A stretch of DNA of 64,000 nt from Macrothele yani (Eukaryota > Arthropoda > Arachnida > Araneae > Macrothelidae). The stretch covers positions 43,552,469-43,616,468 of the forward strand of contig CM076996.1 of the NCBI GenBank assembly GCA_039090855.1, read 5' to 3'. Each line of letters starts with the position of its first letter. The stretch's first letter is position 1. The notes below the pieces were generated by a model, which saw only the letters and a list, made by a program, of their open reading frames with translations, had not been told where the DNA came from and did not search any database. The translations under genes and the position numbers were made by a program. This document shows, piece by piece, positions 31,011-41,902 of the stretch.

Positions 31011-31599
31011 ATAGCGCAAAATGTACAAAAATAATGCGTTTACTAAAATACAATGGATTTAGATAATAAAGGTAATGATATGTTGCTGAAAATTTTAGTC
31101 GAAATTCAAAATTCCCTTTCAGATTTAATTTCGGCTACCTATTTAATAAATATATAACGTGGCTGAGATTTCCGCCACCACAGTAACCACTTCAACACAG
31201 TTAAAAATTTTGTAGCAGGTTACACCAAAAATTGAGCTACACCAGCTGTACCATTTGTGGGACAAAGGTACGAGGGTCATAACAAAAGTTCTGCACACGT
31301 TAATCTAAATCAGAAGCGGATGATGCAATCGGGAAAATGATTGCGTCATGTCTAGGTCAGACTCTCAGCTGAAATGATAAGAAGGTCATAACAAAAGTTC
31401 TGCACACGTTAATCTAAAACGGAAGCGGATGATGCAATCAGGAAAATGATTGCATCATGTCAAGGTCAGACTCTCAGCAACGCAGCGGTGTCAGAACGAC
31501 GTGTTATCATTTGCTGTGTAGGCGTGGGAGGGTTCGGAAATGGAAGCGTGCAGCTCTTCAGGTCGAGTCACAGCGTTAGACCAGCGCTCGTATGTGAAA

Positions 31600-33420
31600 A
31601 TAGAAACTGCGGGGAATAATCCCGACACAGATTCACACTGCCTTGCAAGAAGTTTGTGGGGAAGGAACTCTTGATCGAAGCACAATTTCTCGCTGGGTAT
31701 CGCGCTTTCGGGAGGGCCGAAGCAGCATCGAAGATGATAACAGCTCAGGCCGACCTCAAACGGCGACAGACAAAACATGTTTCACCATTGTTGCAACGCT
31801 TCTCGAAGAGAATCGCCGTTTTACAGTCCAGGAGATTGCTCATCAGGCAAATTTGTCCACCGTGTCTATTCACCGGATTTTGACCGACTCACTGGGAAAA
31901 AGAAAAATCGCCGCCTTCTGGGTGCCCCATCAACTCATCCCCAAGCAGAAGGCAGCCAGAGTGAGTATCGCACAGGATCACCTTCGCAGGTTCGAAAGGG
32001 AGGGCGAATTTGCCAAGCAATAATGACTGCCGTGTTTTTTGTCGTGAAGTCCCACGTATTTCCCCCTAGAAAGGGCGTTTTTCCTTCTCCGCAAAAATGT
32101 AATCAACATAGCATCCGCAGGGCCATGAGAATTTGGACGAACGGCCATGCTCTCCATTCTCAATTTAAGCCTTTTTTTTCTTCGAGTTAGAATGACCAGG
32201 GTGAGAATGAAGAGAGTTAATAGGAATTCACTGAGTCGTTAAATTGCTCTGCTGTTTGTTTGTGTTACTAAGCAGGGGATTCCAACACGGAAAGTGGAGA
32301 CTGAAGATGTACCAGTGCTCCTAAGCGCAGCCCTAGGGTAATGAGGAAGCAGGTCGTAGCTGACGACTACTTTGGAAGAAATGAGTGCAAGACAAGGTTG
32401 ATGGCTTGAAGGAAAGGAGTTAAGGAGGAGAAAGGCATTGTTTGCGTGTTGGAATCATACCAACTTGAACTGTTGAGGGGAAATGTGCAAGTTATTCATA
32501 CTAACTTGAAAATTTCCCCTCAACCCTATAATTCACGAAAACATTTGCTAAATTTTAAGATCTTTCTACTAGGCATGAAACTTTCTTTTAATCAGGGCGT
32601 GGTGCTGGTGGCAGTGTGTCATGTTTATTATACAGGTATGTAACTCTTTAGATTTTACTAATTTTATTAAAAATAGATGGACGGAACATTAACACAATAT
32701 GACTCCAAACTTTAGATGGTTTTATATTCCAAATAGTGCAAAACTTTCAAGACAGTTCCAAAATTAATAAGTATGTATCCAGGGGGGGGGGGGGGGTATT
32801 GCGAATACCTTTGAAGCCTGCAGAAAAAAGAACAAATTCTTTCTTTCAGTATTTTGTAAATGAAGTTGCTATCAAACTTGCCCGACCAAAAATAACACTC
32901 GCCCACCCTGATTTCCAAGTCTAGCGACGTCCCTGATCCAAAGTGAAGCAAATGATGATTTTTGCGTACGATGCCCAGGGTGTTGTGGTCTCTGATCGAG
33001 TGCTGGTAGGGCAAAATGTCAACGCATGATATTATCGTGACTTTCAGAGGACAAAGTTGAGACCGAAAATTCGTCAAAATCGCCCCAACTTGTTGGAAGC
33101 GGGAGCGATTTTGTTGCATGACAACACATCGTGTCATGGTGCAGCGTCGGTACGGGGACGTTTGTCGAAATATGACTGGGAAACTTTATGCCAACCACCA
33201 TACAGCCCTGATCTCAGTCCACCCGACTTTTATCTTTTTCCAAAGTGAAAAATCGGCTCCGTGGCATCCGCCACGAATAGCTGGACGAACTGTCATTGCA
33301 CGTGACCCGAGTAATACGACAGCTGAACAAAAATGGCGTAGTACGAGGCATCCAGGACCTACATCACCGCTGGCAAGCTGTCATTAGAAGCGGAGGGGAG
33401 TGAATTGAGCGGCAATAAGG
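31600..33420 (+). pseudogene. mariner transposase, interrupted
   Basis: N-terminal part at 31643-32023: STISRWVSRFREGRSSIEDD, SGRPQTATDK, then WVPHQLIPKQKAARVSIAQ, all typical of the mariner DNA-binding half. After the insertion the gene resumes at about 32930 (MMIFAYDAQGVVVSDRVLVG) and shows LLHDNTSCHGAA and PYSPDLSPPDFYLFPK, the DD34D second and third acidic residues. The region with the first catalytic Asp is lost in the insertion or deletion. Frame breaks also occur near 33250. Confidence 0.82.
32030..32925. other. Unrelated segment inside mariner 2
   Basis: No terminal repeats or known family recognised. Contains a poly-G run at about 32780-32796. Confidence 0.4.
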
Positions 33421-33607
33421 TAAGTTTTCCCCGTTACTTCATACTTTTCTCAAAAATGGACAGGGTGCAGAACTTTTGTTAGGACTCCCGTAAACCATTG
33501 TGTGTTACAGGAAGCAGTGTGTGATCAAGGAAGTTAGAATAACATATCTGGAGATGCTCTTGTTAATGGAGCAGTACCAATGAATGAAATACGGGATTAC
33601 ATCATTG

Positions 33608-34030
33608 TGCAATACAAATCTGGGAGATGTGAATCCGTTTACTGGTGTAAATATGACATGGATGTTAAGTCAGATAATAACCTAAAACTTGAAATTTTCG
33701 CCGTCCTGGAGCGGGAATCGAACCCGCATCTCCCGAATAGCTCTTGAGCATGCTAACCACTACACCACCGCGAACGACCAAGTTTCCGATTAATTTGAAT
33801 ATAACCATCACAGGATTCGTTAGCCGAAGCAACCGGCATTAATATATAGCGAATCTGGAGGTTTTGAATTCATTCCCGTGATTGCCCGGAGGCGTAGAAA
33901 ATTAATGAATGAAATACGATAATATCCGATAATCAGATATGTCAGATAATATCGGATATTATCTGATTTAACATCCATGTCATATTTACACCAAAAAACG
34001 GATTCACATCTTCCAAATTTGGAGCAGTAC
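33608..34030. repeat. Foldback repeat with ATATTATC-rich palindromic core
   Basis: gatgtgaatccgtttactgg and gtaaatatgacatggatgtt (about 33625-33670) return as reverse complement at 33966-34015. The core 33915-33965 is itself nested palindromes of the type gataatatccgataatc. A tRNA-like sequence (33700-33777) lies between the arms. Possibly a MITE. Confidence 0.65.
33700..33777 (-). repeat. tRNA-like sequence (probably SINE- or MITE-borne)
   Basis: Minus strand reads GTTCGCGGTGGTGTAGTGGT (A-box like) followed by TGCGGGTTCGATTCCCGC, a perfect B box with a 5-bp T stem. The acceptor ends do not pair well and the anticodon arm is unclear, so I do not call a functional tRNA. A decayed relative lies at 34592-34667. 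Confidence 0.5.
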
Positions 34031-35173
34031 CACTTTGTGTAAAGCCTATAACCGCAAGCGACGGCCGTCAAAGTGGGTGAAAGTTGATGGGTTTCAAGGC
34101 TATTGCATTGCATTTTGTGCTGGCCGAATCGCCTTCTTTCGTCGCAAATGTTTCCAATTTTGCATCGGAACTTGCTGCTGATGTTTGTGAAAATGTTGGA
34201 TTTAGAAAAGTCTTAATTATTTTGAGGCTCCTTCCCAATTTTATTTTAAATTGAAATACTCGACGGTTAGTGCGAATTCTAAACAAAACATAACGTTAAG
34301 ATCGAAAAGTTCACTCATGTAAGAAGTATAATTCACTCCGGTGTGAAAATAACACGATTTCTGCAACCCAAAACCACGCAATTCCAAAATACGCGCAGTT
34401 GAAATTACGTAGGTACCATGTAAAGAACCTCAAATTCCCACACCTTGCGGTTTTATGGTTAAGAGACCAGGGCATCTCCAGATATCTTATTCTAGGTGAA
34501 AATCCTCCTAATACGTGGCGACAGTAAATAAATAAATACATCGCTCTTTCCACGTTCCAGAAACACACAGCAACCGAAAAATTGTTTTTCAGCCGCCGCT
34601 GTGGAATTTAACCACAGAACTCTCAATATCTAGCCGAGTGCGTTACATTTACACCACGGTGGCCAACAATCCACGGCGCTATGTGTATTTTTAAGCCACA
34701 TAATATATTATCGGATATTATCGTAACTTCCTTGTGTGTGATACACGCATAAAATTCATAAAATTTTGAAGTTTTCAACCTTACTGTTATTGTGTATTCT
34801 TGTACTTGTGCCCGAGCTTCATAATTATGTGATTCCATAATATGGTGCAAACTTGCACGAAGTTTTTGTATGTTTCATACATCACACAATGGTTTATCTT
34901 TGTCCCAAAAGCGGTGCAGCTGGTGTAGCACCACTTTTTGGTGTAACCTACTACAAAATTTTTAACAATGAAGATTAAATGACATAAAAACAATTCATTG
35001 ACGCCATGTTCCCCAATCTATTTTCCCGTTCCGCTGCAGGATGGCTAGTTAATTCACCCACTCACACACCCTCTCGCACAAACACACATGTACACACATA
35101 TGCGTAATTACGACGGTTGCTCAAGCGTATGCATGAATGCGCACTTACAAGATTGTACGAATGAGCACATGTG
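34031..35173. other. AT-rich DNA, nothing further recognised
   Basis: Apart from the tRNA-like piece, contains a cacaca-rich stretch at 35050-35105. A frame at 34068-34286 (minus) has no recognised domain. Confidence 0.3.
34592..34667 (-). repeat. Decayed tRNA-like sequence, same family
   Basis: Minus strand begins gttggccaccgtggtgtaaa and ends ttaaattccacagcggcggc. This parallels the sequence at 33700-33777, but the B box is mutated (GGTTAAATTCC). Confidence 0.4.
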
Positions 35174-35242
35174 CGCGTAATCAGTGGCGTAACCATGTTT
35201 CAAAATCTGGGAGGGTCCGATCACACAAACACACATTATATA

Positions 35243-36456
35243 CACTATCTACCAACAAGTAATTGGACACCTGTGATAGCAAAGGAAAACGAAGTTTATT
35301 CACCTTCAGTAGTTGGTGGAGCCTCCACGAGCGGCTATGAAAGCTGCGACCCTCTGGGGCATACTCTCAACCAGGCGTTGTACAACGGCTATCGTATTTT
35401 CTTCCACTCGGCTTGGAGAAGACAGGTCAGTTCCTTCACCGATTTCGGACGGTGGGGGCACCCCTTAAGTCGACGTTCCAACTCGTCCCAGAGGTGCTCG
35501 ATAGGGTTAAGGTCCGGGCTCTGCGCAGGCCAGTCCATTCGATTAACCACATTGTCACCGTACCAAGCCATGGTGGACCTCGCAACATGACAGGTGGCAT
35601 TGTCATCCTGAAAGTAACATGGGTCCACCCCGTAAAACTGCCACAACGTAGGAAGCGCATGGTCATCCAAAATAGTGCAGTAGGTCTCGGCGTGGAGTCT
35701 ACCAGGAATTGCGACCAAGGGTCCCGTGTCATACCAGGAGAAACACCCCCATAGCATAATTCCACCGCCGCCGAACTTCACAGTTGGCACAATACATTCC
35801 GGCAGGAGGCGTTCTCCAGGCAGACGCCAAACCCAGACCCTGCCATCCGAACGGTAGAGGGTGAATCTTGATTCGTTGCTCCAGAGAACCTGTTTCCACT
35901 GTTCAACGGTCCACTGTCGACGTTCTTTGCACCACGTTAGCCGAGCAGCGCTATTGGACTTGGTGATCAAAGGCTTGTGAGCGGCAGCACGTCTATGATA
36001 ACCGAGCAGATGGGATTCCTTACGGATGGTATTCATCGAAAGAACACTCCCGGATGCTTGTTGAAACTCCTCGCGGATGTGGCTCATCGATTTGGTGCGG
36101 TTCTTCCGAATTTCTCTGGCCAGGCGTCGGTCTCTAACTCCCAGTTTTGTGGGTCTGCCGGGTCGGGCACATTCTGACAGTCACCTCTCACCTTCCACTT
36201 GCCAATCACGTAAGCCACTGTCGATTTTGGGTACTTCAACTCGTTGGATATGTCACGTATGGATCGGCCATTTCTGTGATACCCGACGATTACACCTTTC
36301 TCGAAATCGGAAAGCTCCGAACTGCGTGGCATCTTGCATGCGACTGGTTGCGTTGTTGTTTCCCACACGATATTTAACGGCGGCGACCGTGACGTGTATC
36401 AGGACCGCAGATATCGTCGATTGCAGGGGTGTCCAATTACTTGTTGGTAGATAGTG
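35243..36456 (-). mobile_element. Tc1-like element, family E
   Basis: TA-flanked 1.2-kb element with terminal repeats CACTATCTACCAACAAGTAA (followed by ttggacacc) on the left and the mirror image on the right. Transposase gene on the minus strand. Confidence 0.93.
35322..36335 (-). pseudogene. Tc1-family transposase, family E
   Basis: Starts MPRSSELSDFEKGVIVGYHR with the helix-turn-helix IRDISNELKYPKSTVAYVIG. The frame changes near 36100, and the catalytic part (35389-36087) has WSNESRF (first catalytic Asp changed to Asn), [10 protein letters not shown] and [11 protein letters not shown] frameshift near 35395 precedes the normal C terminus (VESMPQRVAAFIAARGGSTN, ending about 35322). The Asp-to-Asn change would by itself abolish activity. 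Confidence 0.88.
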
Positions 36457-36609
36457 TATATACATATATACATATATGAGGATCCCCGACTCTGAAAATC
36501 GGGGGGGGGGGTCCTGACTCCCCGACCTCCCCCAGTGGTTACGCCTATGCGCGTAATTATGAAGCTCGTAAGTAAATGATGCAGGAATTATATTGAAGAG
36601 GACTTTTTC

Positions 36610-36735
36610 TATTTGGGGAGTGGGTTAACTGCCACAACAAACAACTCTAAGGGTTATAAGCAGTCGCCGTCCTTATTTTACGGCCACTGGTTTAAAGGAA
36701 AGGGAAGGCCAACGCCATGGGGGTGGGGGCACTCA
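36610..36735 (-). repeat. SINE fragment, old
   Basis: Recognisable from ttataagcagtcgccgtcc and cggccactggtttaaagga; head replaced by unrelated sequence. Confidence 0.6.
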
Positions 36736-36959
36736 CGCCTTATCCGAGGTTTAGGGGCACATTCCTAGCTCGGGCGATAAGCCAGAAGCCAGTGCTGCTG
36801 ACGACTTGGCGGCCAACGGAGTGGCAGGTAATTAAACACAAACAGAAAAACCTTTTGAGAAAAGTAGCAATCCCGCATTACAGAATTCGTAATAAACACG
36901 AGCAAAAGAAATTATCGGTAGTATTGCTTGAATGCATTAAGTATGAATCAAGGTGGAGT

Positions 36960-37137
36960 TGCTTCTGCAGTGGCGCAATGGTCTAACCCCTGGCTTATGA
37001 CCTTTTGTCTGAGATTCTCTCCTTTCGCTGGAGCCAGTAGCCCTAAATTAGATACAGACGGCTGCTTATAGCCCACTGAGTTACTCTCGGTAGTCGTTAA
37101 ACATCTAAACAAACAAACAACAACAACAAAAAAAAAA
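36960..37137 (+). repeat. SINE with internal deletion but clear target duplication
   Basis: Plus-strand copy keeping the A box region (cagtggcgcaatggtctaa) but missing the B box. The A-rich tail is (aac)n-like. A perfect 11-bp duplication caaggtggagt flanks it (36949-36959, 37138-37148), so the deletion may predate insertion. Confidence 0.85.
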
Positions 37138-37327
37138 CAAGGTGGAGTCCTATGTCTTAAAGTAAGCAATCAGAATATAAGGACTGAAATCTTATTTTGA
37201 ACGATTTTCTTCAGATGCACAAATACAAAATACATCAAACGCATTTCCTGAGCAAGTGAGTTGCCATGGAAATAATAGATACTTTTCAACTGTTGCTTCG
37301 ATTTTTTGATTGCAGGGAGAGAGGGGG

Positions 37328-37541
37328 GGGGGCTATAGGTAACGACCATCACGAGTAGCTCTAAGGGCTATACAAGCAGTCGCCTGTTGTTCCTAATTTG
37401 GGGTGACTGCTTTCTAGGAAGGGACAGAATCAGCGCCATCAGACAAGCACATACCCATGCCTCATTCGGGACTCGAACCTGGTCCCATCTCGGATGAATG
37501 GTTAGAAATGAACGCCTCAGACCATTCGGCACCGGGGCGGA
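37328..37541 (-). repeat. SINE, old copy
   Basis: Minus-strand, diverged copy from gtaacgaccatcacgagtag to the head caccggggcgg; B box weakened (gggactcgaacct). Confidence 0.7.
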
Positions 37542-37672
37542 GCTCGCATTCTGCGATTTAATATTTTAGTATGATTATCTTGATACCAAAATGTGTTTTA
37601 AAGACTAAAACACTTGGAATTGTCAGCGCCTCTAGTACACATATGTATACACCCATCCCTAAAAGCCTCTCA

Positions 37673-37850
37673 GCCGCCCCGATGAACGAGTGGACAGAGT
37701 CGCGAATTTCTGGCTAATCGTTCGAGGCCCGAATGATGCATGAGAGGAGCGCTTCAACGGCATTGCTGGCACCGTCTCTTTCTCAAATTGGGAACAGGCG
37801 ACTGCCTATTGCCTTAGATTGTCATGGTGATCATTAAACCTCGAAATATC
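37673..37850 (+). repeat. SINE, very old copy
   Basis: Plus-strand piece with head agccgccccgatgaacgagtgg and tail ttgtcatggtgatcattaaa; body largely lost. Confidence 0.6.
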
Positions 37851-38026
37851 CCCCTCCCCCCACACACATTCATTGCTCTTGCATTAAATAGATACTGATT
37901 CAAAACGGAGGCAAAGTTGCAAAGTCAAATATGCATTTACATCACCTAGAGGCAGAACTATGGATTATAAAATTTAGAAAATACATGCAAAATGTTCCTC
38001 CTCATGGATTCTATCCGAAGCAAAAT

Positions 38027-38240
38027 GATTTTTTTTTATTTGGCGGTTTAACGACCACCATGGGCAACTCGATGGGCTATAAGCAGTCGCCCGTCCCTAA
38101 TTTAGGGTAACTGGGTTTAGGGAAGGAAGACAGCCAGTGCTGTAAGACAAACACACCATCCATGCCGCACCCGGGATCCGGACCCATTTTCGAAGAATGG
38201 TCAGAAGCCAGCGCTTATAGCACTGCGCCACAGGGGCGGC
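38027..38240 (-). repeat. tRNA-Leu-like SINE
   Basis: Minus-strand, nearly full-length copy with a T run and head gcgccacaggggcggc; the B box region is changed to gggatccggaccc. Flanks aatgattttttt and aatgaatttttc are a possible imperfect duplication. Confidence 0.85.
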
Positions 38241-38275
38241 AATGAATTTTTCAATTGGTCTTTTGAAAATAGTAA

Positions 38276-38484
38276 GCCGCCCAAGTGGCTGAGTGGTCTG
38301 AGGCTCTAGCTTATGACCATTCGTCCGAGTCCCGAATGAGGCATGGGTGGTGTGTTTTGTCCGATGGAACCGGCTCTGTCCTTTCCTTGGAGACAGTGGC
38401 CCCAAATTAGGGAAATGGCGACTGCTTAATCGTTAGAATTGCTCACGGTGGAAGTTAAACAACGAAACAAAAACACCAACAAAG
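38276..38484 (+). repeat. tRNA-Leu-like SINE, old
   Basis: Plus-strand copy with head gccgcccaagtggctgagtg. The B box is lost by a short deletion (ccgagtcccgaatgaggc). The tail is gaagttaaacaacgaaacaaa. Confidence 0.75.
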
Positions 38485-38744
38485 AGAAACAGAGGCTTCA
38501 TCTAGCGGGAAAATTGTGCACTTTTGAAATAGAAAACGCGCGCAAAACGTTTTTTTATAGTAACAGGCATTCGGAAATAAACTATCGGATTTTTAAAAGC
38601 AGTGATATGGAAAAAATTCGATATCGTGATAAACAGCCATGTGCATTTACTTTCAAGTTCCAAAATAGTGCATCAGAAAAAGAATTAAAGGTAACATAGT
38701 TGAATTATTGTTCTCAATATTCAAGTTACCCAACAAAAGAAAGA

Positions 38745-39342
38745 TATTATAAATATTTAACGGGAATTACCGAGGATAAGTTTATTAAGGTACATTACCT
38801 CTCATATTTTCGATCTATACACTAGATCATCTTCAGGAGTTCTTGCGTCTTACTACTTCCACAGGTCTGGCGACCAAGCCTGGTGGATTTTCCATCCAGC
38901 ATGGTCGTTGATGTTGCCACCTTGTGTCTTGTAAATTTCCAGGGATTCCTCTAATTTCCGGGTAATTGCGTGGGATTGATGTTTGGTCACTTTTAAGGAG
39001 TCCCAGTCCATTTTGTGGCCAGTTTGTTGTATGTGCCTGTCTAATCCTGTTTTAGTACAACAAACTCACCACAAAATGGACTGGGACTCCTTAAAAGTGA
39101 TCAAACATCAATCCCACGCAATTATCCGGAAATTAGAGGAATCCCTGGAAATTTACGAGACACAAGGTGGCAACATCAACGACCATGCAGGATGGAAAAT
39201 CCACCAGGCTTGGTCGCCAGATTTGTGGAAGTAGTAAGACGCAAGAACTCCTGAAGATGATCTAGTGTATAGATCGAAAATTTGAGAGGTAATGTACCTT
39301 AATAAATTTATCCTCGATAATTCCCGTTAAATATTTATAATA
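38745..39342. repeat. 0.6-kb palindrome made of a Penelope-like element 3' end
   Basis: Arms 38745-39031 and 39056-39342 are reverse complements with a few differences; the loop is 24 bp. The right arm, read on the plus strand, encodes HHKMDWDSLKVIKHQSHAII followed by RKLEESLEIYETQG and WKIHQAWSPDLWK, then two stops. This layout (His-Lys, a WD-x-x-KV step, then RKLEESLEI) resembles the end of the GIY-YIG endonuclease in Penelope-like retroelements. The stops are followed by ctgaagatgatctagtgtat and agatcgaaaa. Tail-to-tail arrangement of Penelope 3' ends is plausible because such elements often carry inverted terminal repeats; assignment is from memory of the family. Confidence 0.7.
38983..39234 (+). 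pseudogene. Penelope-like element, C-terminal GIY-YIG-type fragment
   Basis: About 70 residues in the right arm and loop of the palindrome, ending WSPDLWK-stop-stop. The mirror image is in the left arm. The reverse-transcriptase part is absent. I base the call on the spacing of the conserved HK, WD, KLEESLEI and N-I-N blocks; an unrelated gene fragment is possible. Confidence 0.45.
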
Positions 39343-39345
39343 CTG

Positions 39346-40157
39346 AAAGTAATAAGAGGAAGCCACGAAATCATAAATTATAAGAACAAAAGAAAGATAA
39401 ATACGTAGGAAGAAAAAAAGAAAATTGAAATCCCACTAACTCGTGCGAAGATATGGTACTCACCGAAGGAGAATTTCGATACTAATAACACAAAGTTTTG
39501 CATATTTTGTATGACAAAATACGTGCTAAAAACTGGATTAACGTGTTCTTGTGCAATTACATGAAAAGCTGGAATGATATTGAGTATAGCTGAGGTCAGG
39601 GATATGATGAGGCAATTATGGCAGGAAAATGAAATGGTGCGCAATGCATTAGTTTCCCAAGAAAATGAAATTACGATATTTTTATCCTGTGCGCGGCCTG
39701 AATTTAGTATTTCATTTAGCACTGTATTTGACTGAAGCCGTTATCTTGTTTTGGTGTTGTTGAATGGGGTTGTGTTAGAATGCAAACACAAGTCCCCCCA
39801 GATGGCATTAAAAAATGAAACTTCCTCGGAAATCCGTAAGCAAGTGATGCCGGGGAGTAAAAATTATTGAAGGGACACGAATTATTACGATTTGGAAAGA
39901 GTAATATTGCGAGATTCTTCTCTCTCTATTTCCGGAAAAAACTGAGGAACTTTCCCTGCCGCTACTCATTTCTATCGTAGCAGTGATTAGCATTCCACTG
40001 GATTAGACAGCTTCCCGAGAGATTATGTCATGGGGTCATCGTTTGGGTCACGAACCAAATTAGTGGGGTAATAGAACAATCACCTTTTCCCCCAGCCTAG
40101 AGAAATAAGCGCGCCTGGAGACCGAACGGATGCGCAGGTGAAGTTAACAGAGCAATA
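39346..40157. other. No recognisable feature
   Basis: AT-rich, single-copy-looking sequence between the palindrome and the Tc1 composite. Confidence 0.3.
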
Positions 40158-40570
40158 TACACTATACTGACAAATGTCACCGGACACCCCTTCAAAAGCA
40201 AATGAACGGATCCGCTGCGTTGTTAAGATGCGCGGTACAGCTGCAAACGGTATAAAAACAAGCCCGCAGCTGACCGTGATCATATCGCACACTGACTTTC
40301 AGAAAGGAAAGATTGTTTGGTGTTATATTAGTAGGTTGCCCATAAGGGAAACCGAGCGGCGTTTAAACATACCCAAGTCAACTGTTTTGGTTGTGCTGAA
40401 TAAATGCAAGGCACATGGCGTGCCTGAAGCAGCAAAACGTACCGGCAGACCAAAGAAAATCAGTGATAGAGGACGTCGAAGCCTCAGGAGAGTCGTTACA
40501 GCTAATCGACGGAGTATTGCACAAGACCTCAGTGTACAGGTGAGTAAAAATGCTGGAACCTCGGTATATA

Positions 40571-41736
40571 GGTTACCGCTAAAGCTCGAAAGCCGTTAAT
40601 GTGCACATTACCTAGCTAATCTGCAGATTAACTGATTTGCTCCGTTAACGTGCGGAATCAAGAGTTTTCCGCATTTTACCTAGGTAATGTGCACATTAAC
40701 GGCTTCCGTATCGTTAAAGTTCAAAAGTTTGTTTCTCTCATTTCCTTTCCCTACACCTTCCCCCTCTCCCTCCACTTTTAGTTTGGTTTCGTGTGATATG
40801 TTTGTTCACGTAATTTGTGGTTAAATAGATCCTAAAGAGAAAGGGTATGGTAAGAATGTATTGTGCAACATCTGTAAAAAGAATATGGATCAGAAAATAC
40901 AGCGTGATGAAGCCAAGAAAGGTTTAGAAAAGCAAGCAAAGAAAATGTTAGCAGTTTCTAATGCAAAACATCCAAATGTCGATGAAGATGTCACAGTGAG
41001 AATTAAAGTACCCGATGTAGACAGAGCAAAAACTGATGCCCGCTCGATTTTAGCTGTGGTTTTTAGTAAAACAGAGGATGGCTTTTATAAACTTGGTACT
41101 AAAACGGGTATTTTAAAACAATTGTATGCAAAATCTGAATTCAGTGTTTGCAAAGCTGTAGAAATATCTTTACGTCAAACAGCAATAAAACAATCCCTTG
41201 GTACTGGGCAGGGTTTCAGAAATTGTGACTGCAAATCTAAATGTACCACAAATAGGTGTGCTTGTCGCAAAAACCAATTGCTATGTAATTCAAAGTGTCA
41301 CCAATCTTTAGATTGCACTAATAAGTAAGCATAATTTTATCATATGTTTTGCAAATTCATTTCCTTAATTATAATAATATTTTAAACCGTTTGATTCTTT
41401 CTATTATAGTTTTTTAATTGATTGATGATTGATTCTATCAACTAATTTGTTGATTGTTTGATTGTATTAACTTGATTCTTTATATACCGAAAAATAAATA
41501 AATAACATTATGTTAATTTAAGCGTATAGAAACGTTGCTGTTGTTCCAGCAAAGACCTTATTTTCACTTTAACGAGTGACTAGTAGGTAATGTGAAGATT
41601 ATCTAGGTAATTTGCAGATTACCTAGGTATTTTGAGCAATGAAACAATTTTCGGCACTTTAACGGATCACCCTAGTTAATCTGCACATTACCTAGATAAT
41701 CTGTAGAATAACTGATTTCTGCACTTTAGCGGTAAC
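40571..41736 (+). mobile_element. Non-autonomous element with KRBA2-like integrase C-terminus (Ginger-like?)
   Basis: Ends GGTTACCGCTAAAG (left) and ctttagcggtaaca (right) are inverted. The flanking TATA on both sides (left ggtaTATA, right TATAcacg) looks like a 4-bp target duplication, as made by integrase-type transposases. Subterminal repeats of the form acctaggtaatgtgcacatt occur several times near both ends. It carries one truncated gene (40827-41328). The superfamily assignment is inference from duplication length and protein. Confidence 0.7.
40827..41328 (+). pseudogene. C-terminal part of a KRBA2/SCAND3-like integrase transposase
   Basis: Open from 40827 to the stop at 41326-41328, about 165 residues, without the catalytic DDE integrase core expected upstream. 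An N-terminal CNICKKNMDQKIQRDEAKKG is followed by VRIKVPDVDRAKTDARSILA and GFYKLGTKTGILKQLYAKSE, a block I associate with transposon-derived KRBA2/SCAND3-like proteins. The last 35 residues are a Cys cluster (NCDCKSKCTTNRCACRKN, then LLCNSKCHQSLDC) resembling a CXC zinc-binding module. The frame itself is unbroken. Confidence 0.7.
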
Positions 41737-41747
41737 ATATACACGTA

Positions 41748-41902
41748 CAGTGGCGTAGCCAGAAATTTCTTAAGGGGGAGGGGGTCCCATGGGTTTGGTT
41801 CATTGGTGAAAGCCCCATATATACCGCTTTAAATTCATACTAAATCTCCCCTCAAGGGGGAGGGGTCCGGACCCGAGGACCACCCCCTTAGCTACGCCTA
41901 TC
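41748..41902. mobile_element. 155-bp hAT-type MITE
   Basis: Left end CAGTGGCGTAGCCAGAAA, right end ttagctacgcctatc, a perfect 8-bp target duplication tacacgta (41740-41747 and 41903-41910). Inner part is two mirrored stretches around gggggaggggtc/ctcccctcaa. Same termini type as the MITE at 35182. Confidence 0.9.

Larger units (their letters stand above)
31272..33492 (+). mobile_element. mariner-like element 2, with internal unrelated segment
   Basis: Left terminal sequence acgagggtcataacaaaagttctgcacac and right terminal ggtgcagaacttttgttaggactcccgta are inverted repeats. The first ~110 bp are present twice in tandem (31272-31380 and 31381-31490). At 2.2 kb it is longer than a normal 1.3-kb mariner because about 0.9 kb of unrelated DNA (about 32030-32925) sits in the middle of the gene. 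Confidence 0.8.
35182..36549. mobile_element. hAT-type MITE containing a Tc1 element
   Basis: The left end CAGTGGCGTAACCATG and right end cagtggttacgcctatg are inverted repeats. The 8-bp target duplication cgcgtaat is perfect (35174-35181 and 36550-36557). Removing the Tc1 at 35243-36456 leaves a MITE of only ~150 bp, similar in size and termini to the one at 41748-41902. Confidence 0.88.

Noticed and set aside
33700..33777. Functional tRNA gene
   Set aside because: A and B boxes are good, but the acceptor stem does not pair and a related decayed copy lies nearby, pointing to a repeat.
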